DNA of 64,000 nucleotides from Lepidonotus clava (Eukaryota; Annelida; Polychaeta; Phyllodocida; Polynoidae): NCBI GenBank assembly GCA_936440205.1, contig OW387136.1, positions 15,224,788 to 15,288,787 of the forward strand, read 5' to 3'. Shown piece by piece: positions 1 to 10,612 of this stretch (position 1 is its first letter; each line of letters starts with the position of its first letter). The notes under the pieces were generated by a model. It saw only the letters and a program-made list of their open reading frames with translations, ran no database searches and was not told where the DNA came from. The position numbers and the translations under genes were made by a program.

Positions 1-1202
1 CTGATCATTTGTTTTTAAAAGCGTGTAAGTCTTATTTCCTTTACCAAATGATGTCAGTATTACTTGGGCATCCATAGGTCATCATATATTAAGAATTGAG
101 GATCTTATTTTTTTTGGTGACCATTCGATGGTATTGATCACATGGCGATCACCAAAATCTGTTCATGTAACCCTGTCTGCACAAGGCTTCCGTTTGCAGC
201 TGGCAAGTTGTATAGAGCTCATCGTGATAACTAAAACACCACAAGTAGGAGACTATATGGTCACAATTCAGATACTAAACCCGTCTCGAGTCAAATTCAG
301 TCGCTATAATGTGACGGGGCCTCAAGTGAAAAGTTCCTATCTGGTTTAGATAAGAGTTAAACTTTGATGAGAGCTTTTATGGCACTATTTTTTTCATCTC
401 ACGGACCATCAGGCCGCACGCCATGATACCGGTATCATGTCGTGTCACCCTCCCCTGCACTGTGGGCAAGGCCGTTGTGTTAAATATTGTCGAGCCAGAC
501 AGCCGCTCATATTGTCATTTTATACATGATAAATGTAGTTCTTGAATACGTCATTCAAACGATGACAGCGCAACTGGTGTTTATCATACTGCAATTGTCG
601 AGCGGCGGCCAATGAGCCTGGATGGGGGTTGTTGGTTTGAGCTGGTGAGGTGACGTCCGCATTGGACAGGTGGGAGTCATTTGCATGGTGAAGGACGATG
701 TGAGCAACGCATAGTAATCTTATCCCGCTAGTGACAAGATTGCTACCTACATAGCGGAGTGTACTCTCATGGACTCATTTATATATCAAAGAGGCAAATC
801 TCGTTGCAAAGTGGTAAGGTCAAAGCGTTTCACGCAGCTCCCACAATTACATGGAGTCAAGGACTCCAACACGTACATTGTTGTTCGCAGATAGAGCTCT
901 ATTCAACTGTTTTGCCAGTAATATCTAGATTGACTCATTCCTGTTGCAAAATATCAACATATCCTTCATCATCAACAGTAATATAGAGTAGTTTCTTTTA
1001 TTTTCCATGATGTACACGACGGCAGCTGGGAGATCATGACAGTTTACGATTGGCCTCACGTGATAACTATTAAATAGACTATTGAAAAGAAAGGCACTTC
1101 ATCTTAAAACATTCATAATGAAAAAGTGCGAGCATCGATGCAATTCATACCTGTTGCCACTCCATATACAACTAACTAATATCTACATCTTTAATGTTTC
1201 AG
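1..1202. other. Non-coding flank upstream of the left host gene
   Basis: No ORF here looks like a protein gene; the short open frames have no recognisable motifs. Around 151-190 there is one end of the MITE family that recurs at 43.4, 44.2 and 51.8 kb (shared core ATCACCAAAATCTG, then CTGCACAAGG). A TTTCAG acceptor at about 1197-1202 directly precedes the first coding exon, which suggests that this stretch also contains a 5' UTR intron and a distant promoter. I cannot place the promoter. Confidence 0.5.
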
Positions 1203-1234
1203 GTTGATATTTTGAAGACAACGACGGCCTGATC

Positions 1235-2503
1235 ATGGATTTCACACGCTATAGTGTTCTGCTTCTTATATGGTGTAACCTATGCCTTCATTCCCTCGGG
1301 AAAGGTGAGTGTGTCACTTATGCAATGATGTTAGTAGGCCAAATAGAACAATATGGAAGTTCTGTTAAGAAAAAAAGTACAGTACAATCAATTTATAAAT
1401 TCTTGTATTTTTTTTCTAACATTTTCTATTAACATGATGATCTAAGCCTGCATGTGTTGATTAAGAAATGATCATAATGGGCCCTCATTGCATGGCCTTT
1501 GTATGCATGATTGTTACAATGCGTTATCTATGGTAAAACATTATAATCTATAATTTAGAATAAGCTACAACGCAACGTTGCCTGCACCATACTCGGTGTG
1601 TATACCGGTACATGAGAGTAACAATTGGAATGGGAAAATATAATTAAGGCCTGCATCCAAAAATCTATCCAATGCTGGTCGGCGGAAGATTGTTGGCTGC
1701 AGGCTTCAGTGCGACAGGCGGCATTGGTCGGGGATTTTCCCGGCCGACAGCCGGTCCTGTTCCCATACCTAATCAGATATCAACACGATTTGACCCGGCC
1801 TCAACCCCCTTTGACTTTCATCTTTTCAGCTTTGAAGTCCTGCCGCTCGCGCTCGTCGCGCTGTCGGCCCACGACGACGGCTACAACCCACTTCCGGTGC
1901 CCTTCGAAGGGTCACTTCGCCGTGACCGACGACGTGTTCTCCTTCTACAAGTGCCCGGGCGTCGCCTACCTGCCGTGTCGGTGCACGTGTAAACACGAGC
2001 AGATGTGCTTTGACCCCCTCAGGCGGCGCTGTAGGTTCGCCTTTCTGGACTCTGTGCGCAACTGCAGCCGGAAGTCGGTTGTTCCGACGGAGAGTTCCGG
2101 CCGCGGCTCTTTTCCCACCTCGGCGGTATTGTTAGACGGGTCAAGACCCACCCAGACTGTGCTTCCTGTGGGGGGATTTAAGAAAAAGGGGTCCGCCATT
2201 GTTAAGACACCCAAAGACCTTCCAGAAGCGAATGAAGTGCTTAAAACACCGGAAGTGGTGCAGTCTGGCGAGATCTCGCGAGACAACGAGAACTATACGG
2301 CGTCCGGGACCGGGCCGTTCAGCCCCCTGTCCCCTGGCGGCCACCTGCCGAACGACACGGAGGCCCTGGCGGCGCGCCACTCGGCCAAAAAAGGCCCTCC
2401 CAAGGTCATAGAGGACGACTCCCGCTTCCCGGCCTGGGCCATCTCCCTACTCGTGCTCTGTGTCGTCATCGCGCTCGTGCTCGTTGTCATGGTGCTCTAC
2501 TAG
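1235..2503 (+). CDS. Secreted/surface-anchored protein with CBM14-like cysteine-rich domain (2 exons)
   Basis: Exon 1 is 1235-1304 and encodes a start Met plus a hydrophobic signal peptide (MDFTRYSVLLLIWCNLCLHS). It ends at a good donor (AAAG|GTGAGT). Exon 2 is 1830-2503, after a CTTTTCAG acceptor. The intron is phase 1 and the joined codon is Ala. The open frame runs upstream of 1830 but that part is intronic. Mature residues start with C-x6-C, then a C-rich module containing KGHF, FYKCPG, PCRCTC and CFDPLRRRC, the layout of a chitin-binding type-2 (peritrophin/CBM14) fold. A ~110-residue Ser/Pro/Thr-rich stalk with an N-Y-T glycosylation site follows, then a C-terminal hydrophobic segment (PAWAISLLVLCVVIALVL) ending in MVLY with no cytoplasmic tail, so either a transmembrane anchor or a GPI signal. 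Exon 2 is clearly GC-richer than its surroundings. A paralogue lies at 63.1-63.8 kb. Chitin or glycan binding is inferred from the fold, not shown. Confidence 0.82.
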
Positions 2504-3900
2504 GATAGCCTACAAGATGGCGACGCCCAGTGGCGGCGGACATGATTCGATTGCTTCTGCCTGTCAGGGCAATCACTGCAGTCGTTTAGCGGCAGACGCC
2601 CGCGGGCCTGCTGGTTGGCAGCGGTCGAAAGTAATGACTGGAAAAAACTAATTCACAAGCAGAAAAAACAATCAGACATTTCATAATGAGTTCTGTATTT
2701 CCGTCGCAGCTGCAGAGCTTGCTCTTTCCATACACACCTGCCGATGACAAGCTCATTGGATGCATCCACATATAGCATTTCATATGGCAATGGATTATAT
2801 TTGGTTTTATTTCATTATTTGAAAAGCATTCCAGAAACCTCTGAGGATTGGTGTGAAGCAGGACATCTGTTGGTCAGGGCCGCGCCTCCCTCCCGACTGG
2901 AGTGATAGACGTATCTAGGAAGTAGCCGACAGAATATCTAAATCAGATTATGCCACACGAACCACATTATTTTGCCTCCCAGGCGGAATGGCATGCGAAC
3001 CATTCTAGAAATGCTTCATGTTACTTTATACCGAAAACGAAGTTGCACATTGAGCTTCACTTGAGCCGATATTGGATACATTCCTTCTGATCGACCCCTG
3101 AAACAGATTCGCAGAACGTCTCAGAACTTACTGACTTCATACAATACTCAACAAGAAGGCGGGAACTTTCCCAAGTAGCATACAGTACATGTGTGAAAGC
3201 AATTAAAGTAACGTTGCTACGTATAATAGACATCACCTAGGTGGGAAACTATTCATGGTATCAACTTTCTGTCCAATGGGAATAGACATTTTTGTGCAAG
3301 GGAGAGTAATAATGTACAGAAGTTATGTTTTGAATTATATAGGATTTATATGAAGGGGATTTCAGTCGGTACGATTTTTAGATAAAAGTAACATTTAGTC
3401 ACCAATTATGGATATTGTAACATGTTGTAAATATCATAAGGGTAGATGTAAATACGCTGTAAAATATCTAATGTAACTGTCATGCATTGTTAAATTGGAG
3501 ACTCTTTCGTTGACTGTGAACTGACCGTATGTTGAACGCTGAAATTTGTCCAAGGGAATTTTGTCAACGAGTTGTGCAATTGGATAATGGCAACACTATA
3601 AGAGTGCTCACAATAATACCCATACTCGAGATCAATGCAGAGACCTTGTATTTGTATATTATATACATATAGATATATCAAGATTGGAAAGCTTCTCTAT
3701 GGCCCTATTTGAACATTATCCTAGTGGCTAGTTTTACCAAATCCAATCAACTCTGACCAGGGTCTTGCCATTATCTATGTTTTAAGGGAATAGTTGATGG
3801 CACCATACAAGCCTTTGTCATAATAGTCATACTGGTCAATCCAAATCCACACAGTACACAATAAGTTCCCCCTGGCTTTCCAATCTTGATATTATATGCT
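2504..3900. other. 3' flank of the left host gene, no gene seen
   Basis: This tract probably includes the 3' UTR of the preceding gene. I see no canonical AATAAA close to the stop; ATTAAA-like hexamers occur further out, near 3201, so the polyadenylation site is undecided. No other coding or repeat structure stands out. Confidence 0.4.
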
Positions 3901-4290
3901 ACACACAGACACAGACACACCGAGACACTGAGGCACAGACACAGACTCTCACATACAGAGACAGAGACACTCACAGACACACACACCATACAGACACCAC
4001 AGACACAGACACACCACACACAGACACAGACACACCACACACACAGACACAGACACTCACAGACACAGACACTCACAGACACAGACACTCACAGACACAG
4101 ACACTCACATACACACACACCTACACACAGACACAGACACTCACATACACAGAGACAGACACTCACACAGACTTTCACATACACACACCACACAGACAGA
4201 CACAGACACTCACACACAGACACCAGAGACACAGACACTCAAATACACAGACACAGACACTCATACAGACACAGACACAAAGACATGGAG
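3901..4290 (+). repeat. Imperfect (ACACAG/ACAGAC)n microsatellite
   Basis: About 390 bases built from CACAGA, CACACA and ACTCACAGACAC units. Open frames of His/Thr/Arg-rich or Cys/Val-rich residues on both strands across it are products of the repeat and not genes. Confidence 0.95.
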
Positions 4291-4687
4291 GACAACTTGT
4301 GAGGAGCACCAGAAGGGTGATGTGCGGCCTATGGTCCTTGATTGCAACCCAAGCCTGAACCTGGGTCGAACATTTGACACATTTCAGGAACATAAAATCG
4401 CAAGTCAATCAAAACATCACAATACGTTGCTTAAAAATACGATCTGAGAGTCACGACCAGTGTGAAACACCCCCAGTATCCCGGATACAACCCCGAGGTT
4501 CGTCTTATTTAATGTTCTGCCGTTGGAAAGAAATAGATATAAAAGTATACAATTATAAGAGCGGTCACTGCAATATATGGCTTGCCCAAAATGCCCTTAC
4601 CAGAGCACGCACCGATCGTTTTACAAACAGGTGATAAATACATATAACCAATGAGGTATGAGGGGGGTTAGCACCCGAGGATGAATC

Positions 4688-4745
4688 CCAATATCAGCCT
4701 GAGGGCAGGGCCCAAAGGGCTGCCCGCAGGCTGATATCGGGGTCC
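4688..4745. repeat. GC-rich imperfect palindrome (snap-back repeat)
   Basis: CCAATATCAGCCTGAGGGCAG on the left is mirrored by CTGCCCGCAGGCTGATAT on the right around a short GGGCCCAAAGGG centre. The sequence would form a strong hairpin. It lies in an otherwise plain stretch and resembles the core of a foldback-type non-autonomous element. Confidence 0.7.
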
Positions 4746-6255
4746 AAGGGGTGCTGGCCCCACAAGAACCCCCTTTAAGGTTGGTTATGCATTTATTATA
4801 TCTTTTCTGTTGGATCTGTGCTCCCAAGGAAGGATGCACAGCAATCAGTGACGGTGGGGCTATGATGCTGCACATGTTTTTACGTTCCTTCATATAACCT
4901 GTGTACTAAGGTGGTCTCCTCCAGTAATATAATTTCCACTGCCATGTATATAGATAAATTTGACGTGCACGCGGATGAAGACAGTCTAATAATTAACCAA
5001 TCTGGCATCTTTGGTTTTCAGACATTTAATTGTAGCTAGCCTTGCTGTTAATTAGGCTTTGGAAAAAATAAAGAAATTTGATCCATTCTATTCGTTGAAA
5101 ACTGTTTGTCGCTTCAATCACCTTTGCAGAGTTTTGCACCTAAAATGCCACAGGTTTTCTTTAAAAAAGGCAGCTTTCTCCCAGCCAATCAAGTGGTTTG
5201 GGTTCGGAATAAATACCTAATTATTAATTCTCCACAAATCATACAACTCAGGGACAGATTAAGTGGGGAGCGCTTGAGGCGCACACCCCCCCCCCCCCCA
5301 TAATTCTTTCTACATTTAGATTTTTTTTATGTAATAACCTTGACCATGGACGGTATGCCTCAAATTTTACATAAGGGCGCCCCCCCCCCCCCCCCCCACC
5401 TTTTGAACTTCCTGGATATGACCTTGCAACTACCCTAAAACATCGTATAAATGCATGGTCTGTTCCTGCCTAACTATTGAAAATAGATATGTGGACACTT
5501 TTAGGATTGTTTTTCATGTAACTGCTTCATAATAAATATGATCATATCTGCGTTTTCACAGAAAGCCCCTCCTAGAACTATGGTTTCATGTTCTACAAAT
5601 AATTATAGAAGTTCATGTATAGGTAACAGCATGTGTGCCTCCAACTAGCTAGCACTGCCACTACCCATAGTTGATGACCTTTCTTGGCTGGGCAGGCCCT
5701 GACTGCGTGGTTAGTGATAGGTAGGAAATAACAAGTAACAAGTGATAGTTTGGACATAGATGAATATGGGATAAATTTATGTAATCATTCTATGCATCAA
5801 AACTAAATTTTAAAATGATCACGATGTGTACTGCTTGGTGGTATGGGAGCAACTGAAAGTAACCCTTATGGAGCGCATTTATATAGTTACATGTCAACAG
5901 ATCTACGTAACTATGGTTACAGAACAGTTATGTCAGTCGCCACTTCGCAGAAATAACAATTTCAAGGTCTCACGCCCCAAAATATTATGATACCTACATG
6001 ATAATATTATATTTTCTAAAATGACGGTTCGAAATATGAAACAATTGTGAGAAAACATTTCAAGATCGCAACAAAATGCGCATACAGTGATTACAGGCCT
6101 TCAGTTGTCCGTAACAGAAGGCGGTGTGGCAAATGCAATGAGACACTCCTCTTCTCGGTCCCACCAATTTGTGATCCAGGCCTGTCTTCATTAAACGTAA
6201 TCAGGCGGGCACTGGGAGAGTGAAGGACATGATAGGAGAGAGGGGCCGGGGGAAC

Positions 6256-6259
6256 AGGC
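6256..6259. repeat. Target-site duplication, left copy (AGGC)
   Basis: AGGC directly precedes the left LTR and the same four bases directly follow the right LTR at 27538-27541. A 4-bp duplication fits Ty3/gypsy integration and shows that both element ends belong to a single insertion. Confidence 0.85.
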
Positions 6260-6869
6260 TGAACTATTGTTAATGTTTGATTTAAGACTGCGTAAGATTC
6301 GTGTATATCCAAGTCTTCATGAGTTGCTTTCCAGAATGTCTGAGTAATTCAGACCGCGTTTAAAGTTTGTCCATTCACTTCCCAATAGTTCAAAAGAAAT
6401 GAACGATGAGGGAGCTTCTTAATATGAAAGGGTTTTTATTCAATAAACATCTCATCCCGAGTCAAAGCCACCATGTATAAGTCTTCATCAGTCCACCTCC
6501 CGTCTCTTATAAGCAATCAACCACATTTAGAACACGAGTTGCTCCAACGCCTTCTAGACCATTCTAGTATTCAGCTCTAACACAATCCTATGTCCGAGGT
6601 AGTGGATAATGGTAAACTCCAGTCTGTACACGGAGTCGATGTACTTACTCCAGGTATAACTCCTTGGTTAGACATGTTTCTTCTAACTCACTTACTGCTC
6701 ACTAACTGCTCGCTCCCTACCTTGCAACGCCTTTTATACTGGTTAACAGGTGGCGCTAGGAGCGTAAAATGTCTCCTCTAGGAGTAGACTAGAAGTAGAC
6801 TTGCTAAGCCTGATCCGTGTTGGATTATATATCATAACAATGTATTAAAAGTACTAAGCCATTAGTACA
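6260..6869 (-). repeat. 3' LTR
   Basis: 610 bp, reading as identical to 26928-27537. On the minus (element) strand it starts TGTACTAATGG and ends in ...GTTCA. It contains a TATAAAAG box (plus-strand positions 6731-6738) and an AATAAA signal further along, as expected of a U3-R-U5 structure. Confidence 0.95.
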
Positions 6870-8203
6870 TTCGACGGCGGTCAGGTGTTTGAGTTTAAGG
6901 AGGTGGACGACATAGCTCAAACCAAATGAAGATTTTTTTTTTTTTTTTTAAACAAATGTAGCAGTTTCCCAATTTTAATGATTGGATATATTTGTTAAAC
7001 CATGGTGGGGTGGCCTTGACTCTCGTGGTACATTCAGCACAAGGTGGTGATAATCAAGTTCTTTTGTTCATTTGAAGATTGTAAACAAAGATACATTCAG
7101 TTTTACTTAATACATAAGTACATTTCCAGTAGTCTATGTTAAGACTTGAGATCAGTGAAAATGTTCATGAACATGAAGGTTTTTAGGAAGAGTTCCTATC
7201 ATTGTCTGCTCATATTAAGGCTTAAGGGTTGTGTCACCCGTGCATAAGGCGACCAGATAAAGTAATGATGATCAGCCCAGATTAAGGCCCAAGGATAGTG
7301 ACACCGTGCATAAGGTATCAGGTAAGTGTTAATGAACCATGATCATTTTATGGTAAGTAAATGATGACATAATCATGTTGACAAACAGTAAGATCAGTTT
7401 TAGAGGATGAAGATTTATGACACTCATGCTTGAAGCGATAGAGTTGGATTTTTCCTTAGTACATACATGTACAGATTCTGACATTTGTAATTTGTAACAC
7501 CAGTCAACAGAACTCAACATATATACAGTGTAGGGTTGTCTTAAACTTCTAAGGGTAACAAGTGTACATCAAATCCACTTTCAGAACAAGTCTAACACAA
7601 CAGGAATCAATGCGGAGAATTCGGACATTTTGAACGAATGATTTTCATGATACAATGCGTGTCAAATTTCAACCAAACTTCAATCATAACAACATTATTT
7701 ACAATAAATATGAGGTCTCTGTATCAGATTTAGTAATACCGAGCAGTTGGAACCAGAAAATACCACCATTCCTGTCACGCGTCCGCCAGCTATACTTAGT
7801 ACACGTGTACTTAGCGGGACGTTTGACTGGAGTTCCCCCCCAAGGCTTGACCTCGATTTGGATCCTTCGGGCGCAAAGCGCCCGGATGGCAAATTTCTGC
7901 TTCGATTAAACTTTCAAGTTTGATTGTTCGACCTGATATTTTGGGCCGATATGAATTAATTCTGGCGCTCGATTATGTTGGTTGGGGACCTAAACTTTAG
8001 TTTAGCACAGGTTTTGTAAAGAATTATACGATGTTTTGATCATGCTAGCCGATTTCAGAATTTGGATCTTTTGGATCAAAAAGGGGTTTCCCAAATTAGC
8101 CTCGTTTTGACGTCATTTTAATCAGTGCCGGTGGTTATTTTACAAGAGGCGGACGTAGATTCTTTTTGTCACACCTAATCTTCGATCTTTTCACCCAACC
8201 ACG
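6870..8203. other. Element 3' non-coding tract next to the 3' LTR
   Basis: No open frame of note. The 14-mer TCGACGGCGGTCAG directly inside the LTR recurs at 11897-11910. I see no clear polypurine tract abutting the LTR on the element strand. Two similar segments with TTAAGG.TT.GTG(T/A)CACC(C/-)GTGCATAAGG lie near 7216-7255 and 7280-7315, a short degenerate direct repeat. Confidence 0.5.
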
Positions 8204-8854
8204 ATGGTCAGAGTTGCAGTGTTCTGCTCGGACAGAGAGGCGGGGATTGAAGGATACCCGGACCTGTTGCTAGGGGATTCGGACCACACAGTTGCGATCT
8301 TTCCTTGGAAAAACGCCACAACAGCGGAACTCTCCGGACATGCCTTTGCTCATCATGTTATTTTCCCCGATGACATTCTGATCGTGGTGTGCAACATCCT
8401 TGATGTCCTCACCTGGGACCGGAAGCTCGATTTGTACCTTCCTCTCTTTACTAAGTCGGAGGCAGCGGCAAGGTTTTATGTTGAAACTTTAAATAGGGCG
8501 TTCTACAACCTGCACTCCCACCCGCTGCCGGCCACTCTCGTCATCGCTACCCCGTCAGGGTTTGACGCTGGACGGTGGCCGCTAACTGACAGCGACCAGT
8601 CACTGCAAAAATGGGTCAACCGTATCATCACCAAGGTCAGCCGGGAGGTGAAGAGGTGCAATGATTGGTTTGGGGTACCCACGGTGAACACCGGACGGGC
8701 ACTCCATTTAGTAAAGACTGTAGCGGATGGGACACTAACAGTAAATCATTTTGGAGAGTTGGAGGACGGCTACTCACCGTCCCCACGGATAGTACGTCGT
8801 TGGGCCCGGGCCCTTGGCCGTTTTATCGCCCGCCTACCGCTGGCCCCGCAGTAA
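8204..8854 (+). CDS. Opposite-strand ORF with SGNH/GDSL-hydrolase-like blocks (216 aa)
   Basis: This is the only long ORF on the plus strand within the LTR element and runs against gag, pol and env. The start sits in a good context (CCACGATGG). Residues 20-45 read DLLLGDS followed by a NATTAEL segment, like block I of SGNH/GDSL esterases. A hydrophobic strand with DDILIVVCN at 56-64 recalls the block III strand, and LVIATPSG near 113-120 another core strand. EDGYSPSPRIVRRWA near 187-201 sits where the family has its C-terminal D-G-x motif before a helix. These are resemblances; I cannot assign an activity. SGNH domains are known in retroelement proteins (for example ORF1 of some CR1 LINEs), so a captured hydrolase-like cargo is plausible. 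Composition is typical of true coding sequence. An unrelated fold remains possible. Confidence 0.62.
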   Translation: MVRVAVFCSDREAGIEGYPDLLLGDSDHTVAIFPWKNATTAELSGHAFAHHVIFPDDILIVVCNILDVLTWDRKLDLYLPLFTKSEAAARFYVETLNRAFYNLHSHPLPATLVIATPSGFDAGRWPLTDSDQSLQKWVNRIITKVSREVKRCNDWFGVPTVNTGRALHLVKTVADGTLTVNHFGELEDGYSPSPRIVRRWARALGRFIARLPLAPQ

Positions 8855-9789
8855 ACCACCGGCATTCATGTATATAATAATTTTTTTTTTTTTATAATTT
8901 ATCGGAGTGATTCCCACCTAGTGATTTTCTGGATCCAATTCCTGGCCTGTGATTGGAACATTTAATTCCGGGTTGTTTTCACCGAGTGATTTCGGTGATT
9001 TAATTCCCGATCAGTACCTAGTTCACTAAGATGTATTTTATCCAGGACACCCCAGATAGTGTTTTTCTTCTCCGGAGGCCCCTGGCCAGATGTTCATCAG
9101 GAGCCGCAGGAACATAAGACTGTTGCCACGGGACCCGTTGTCCACCTTGCTCGTTGCCGGGCCTTCGTCCTTCTCGTGGAGCCGCCCTTCTAGCCACCGC
9201 TCCGAGATCGGGTAAGTTCCGCCTCCCTTCTACAGTTCTCAGCATGTTAGGCAGGTTACTAATCGTAGATTTTAAGGAGATTGTTGGCCAAATTCTTCTT
9301 GGTGGTTCTCGGCTCGCCTTCACGTGGTTGCATTCCGGAAGCTGATGTCACTCCCGGAACCAGAAACTGTGTTTCGCTGGTAATTTTAGTAACGGGTAGC
9401 GTGAGTGGCCACCTAGTGTTTACTTTTGGTTCCAAGATGGTGGACGCGGGCCGAGAGTCAGGATCTTTCGTACTAAACTTATTATCTTTTCCAGGTCCTG
9501 CGGTATGTTAGGGTGATGTAAACGAAGCAATGTGACACTGTTGGCACTGAAAAGCGTCAGGCTATATAATTTTAGTGGACGGATTGTTTAGGCTAACATG
9601 ATCAAGCATTTTTACCTCGCGCGTGGTTGGGCGATATTAGGGGGTTTTCTGACTAGCGGTTTGTTGACATTACCGATCTAAGTAGGTTTTCTGGAGTGTG
9701 GGTAATTCGTATCGTATTGTTATTATTTGCTACTATTAACTGTTGGGGACTGACACTGCACATGATAATCAGGTATGGGTGGCCAGAGA

Positions 9790-10150
9790 TTCCGGTCTGA
9801 GTTGTACAACACAAGATTTGCTGTAACAGGATTCTTTGTGTAGTCGTTATACGTACAGAACATTAGTGTAAATATCTCTACATTGGAAACAATTCACATA
9901 GGGTGCCCTAGGTAACAAGTGCTTCCCAGGGTGTTCACCCTGGTAAGTTTAAGTGACAGTAGGTGACCAAGTATTTTGGTCTAGACTTCCCAGCGTTAGA
10001 TTGGCTGTGACAGAATTCTTTGATAAGTAGTTTCCCCTTACAGGTTACAGGAGATATTGACGTGTCGGCCACGTGAGGCGACACCATAGGTGGGGCCGTC
10101 CAACAAGTTGTTGGCGACTCCCATGGTAAGTTTGAGATGTAGTGGCTAAG
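9790..10150 (+). repeat. Diverged tandem pair, ~183-bp unit
   Basis: Each unit has a GGTCT.GA....TG.AACA..AGATT.GCTGT.ACA.GATTCTTTG-type start, a CAAGT...CCC block and a final GGTAAGTTT. The two GGTAAGTTT sites are about 183 bases apart. The copies are clearly related but diverged. The donor-like ends on the plus strand hint at repeated exon/donor modules of an opposite-strand transcript. Confidence 0.5.
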
Positions 10151-10428
10151 GCCACAGACACCCATTCCATGTCTTAGTCTAACAGCAAGACTGCATCAGT
10201 GTCATTGTGTTAGAATAAGTTTTGTAAGAGTACTATTGTCCAAAGTCGTCTCGAAGAGGAAAAAATACTACTGTGAGGAGACCGAGATGAAGTCTCTAAG
10301 ACACTGAATGAACTCCCAGATGAAGATTCTGTCTCTGTCATTGTGAAAAAAAGGAATGGTATCCTTGTTAAGGGCTAGAAAGGCACCAAACCACAAAGAC
10401 TACCAAGCGTCTCAAGCAGAGATACACA

Positions 10429-10612
10429 TGTGAACATTGCGGTAGCTCGTCCGTTCATAGATCGGGCCCAAATGGGCACCGCTCCATTGAACACAGAACC
10501 ACGCCTATCAGCACCTGAGATTTCCAAACACCTCAGATAGTGATATCTTTGCGATGAATGTGTGAAAGCCTATACCCACCGATTGGAGTTGAGCCATCAC
10601 AAGAACATCCAC
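10429..10612 (+). pseudogene. C2H2 zinc-finger remnants inside the LTR element
   Basis: On the plus strand, 10429-10494 reads as a C-x2-C-x12-H-x4-H finger (starting CEHCG) and 10550-10612 as C-x2-C-x12-H-x3-H (starting CDECVKAYTH). Both have the family spacing and a basic, linker-like surround. They lie in a region without a sustained open frame and look like fossil pieces. They share orientation with the SGNH-like ORF, so both may derive from one opposite-strand cargo or regulator. DNA binding can only be inferred from the family. Confidence 0.5.

Larger units (their letters stand above)
4291..6259. other. Intergenic DNA left of the LTR element
   Basis: No gene recognised. It contains an imperfect GC-rich palindrome at about 4690-4745 and two long poly-C runs near 5284-5299 and 5381-5398. 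The last four bases (AGGC, 6256-6259) are the left target-site duplication of the LTR element. Confidence 0.5.

Noticed and set aside
1625-1829. Upstream part of the open frame containing exon 2 of the left gene
   Set aside because: It precedes a clear CTTTTCAG acceptor, and the first exon with a signal peptide and donor lies at 1235-1304, so this part is intron.
3771-4408. Cys/Val-rich and His/Thr-rich open frames on both strands
   Set aside because: They are translations of the ACACAG microsatellite and have no other support.
9018-9511. Short ORFs of 63-101 codons on both strands in the element's 3' tract
   Set aside because: No motifs and mutually overlapping; not better than chance in this composition.
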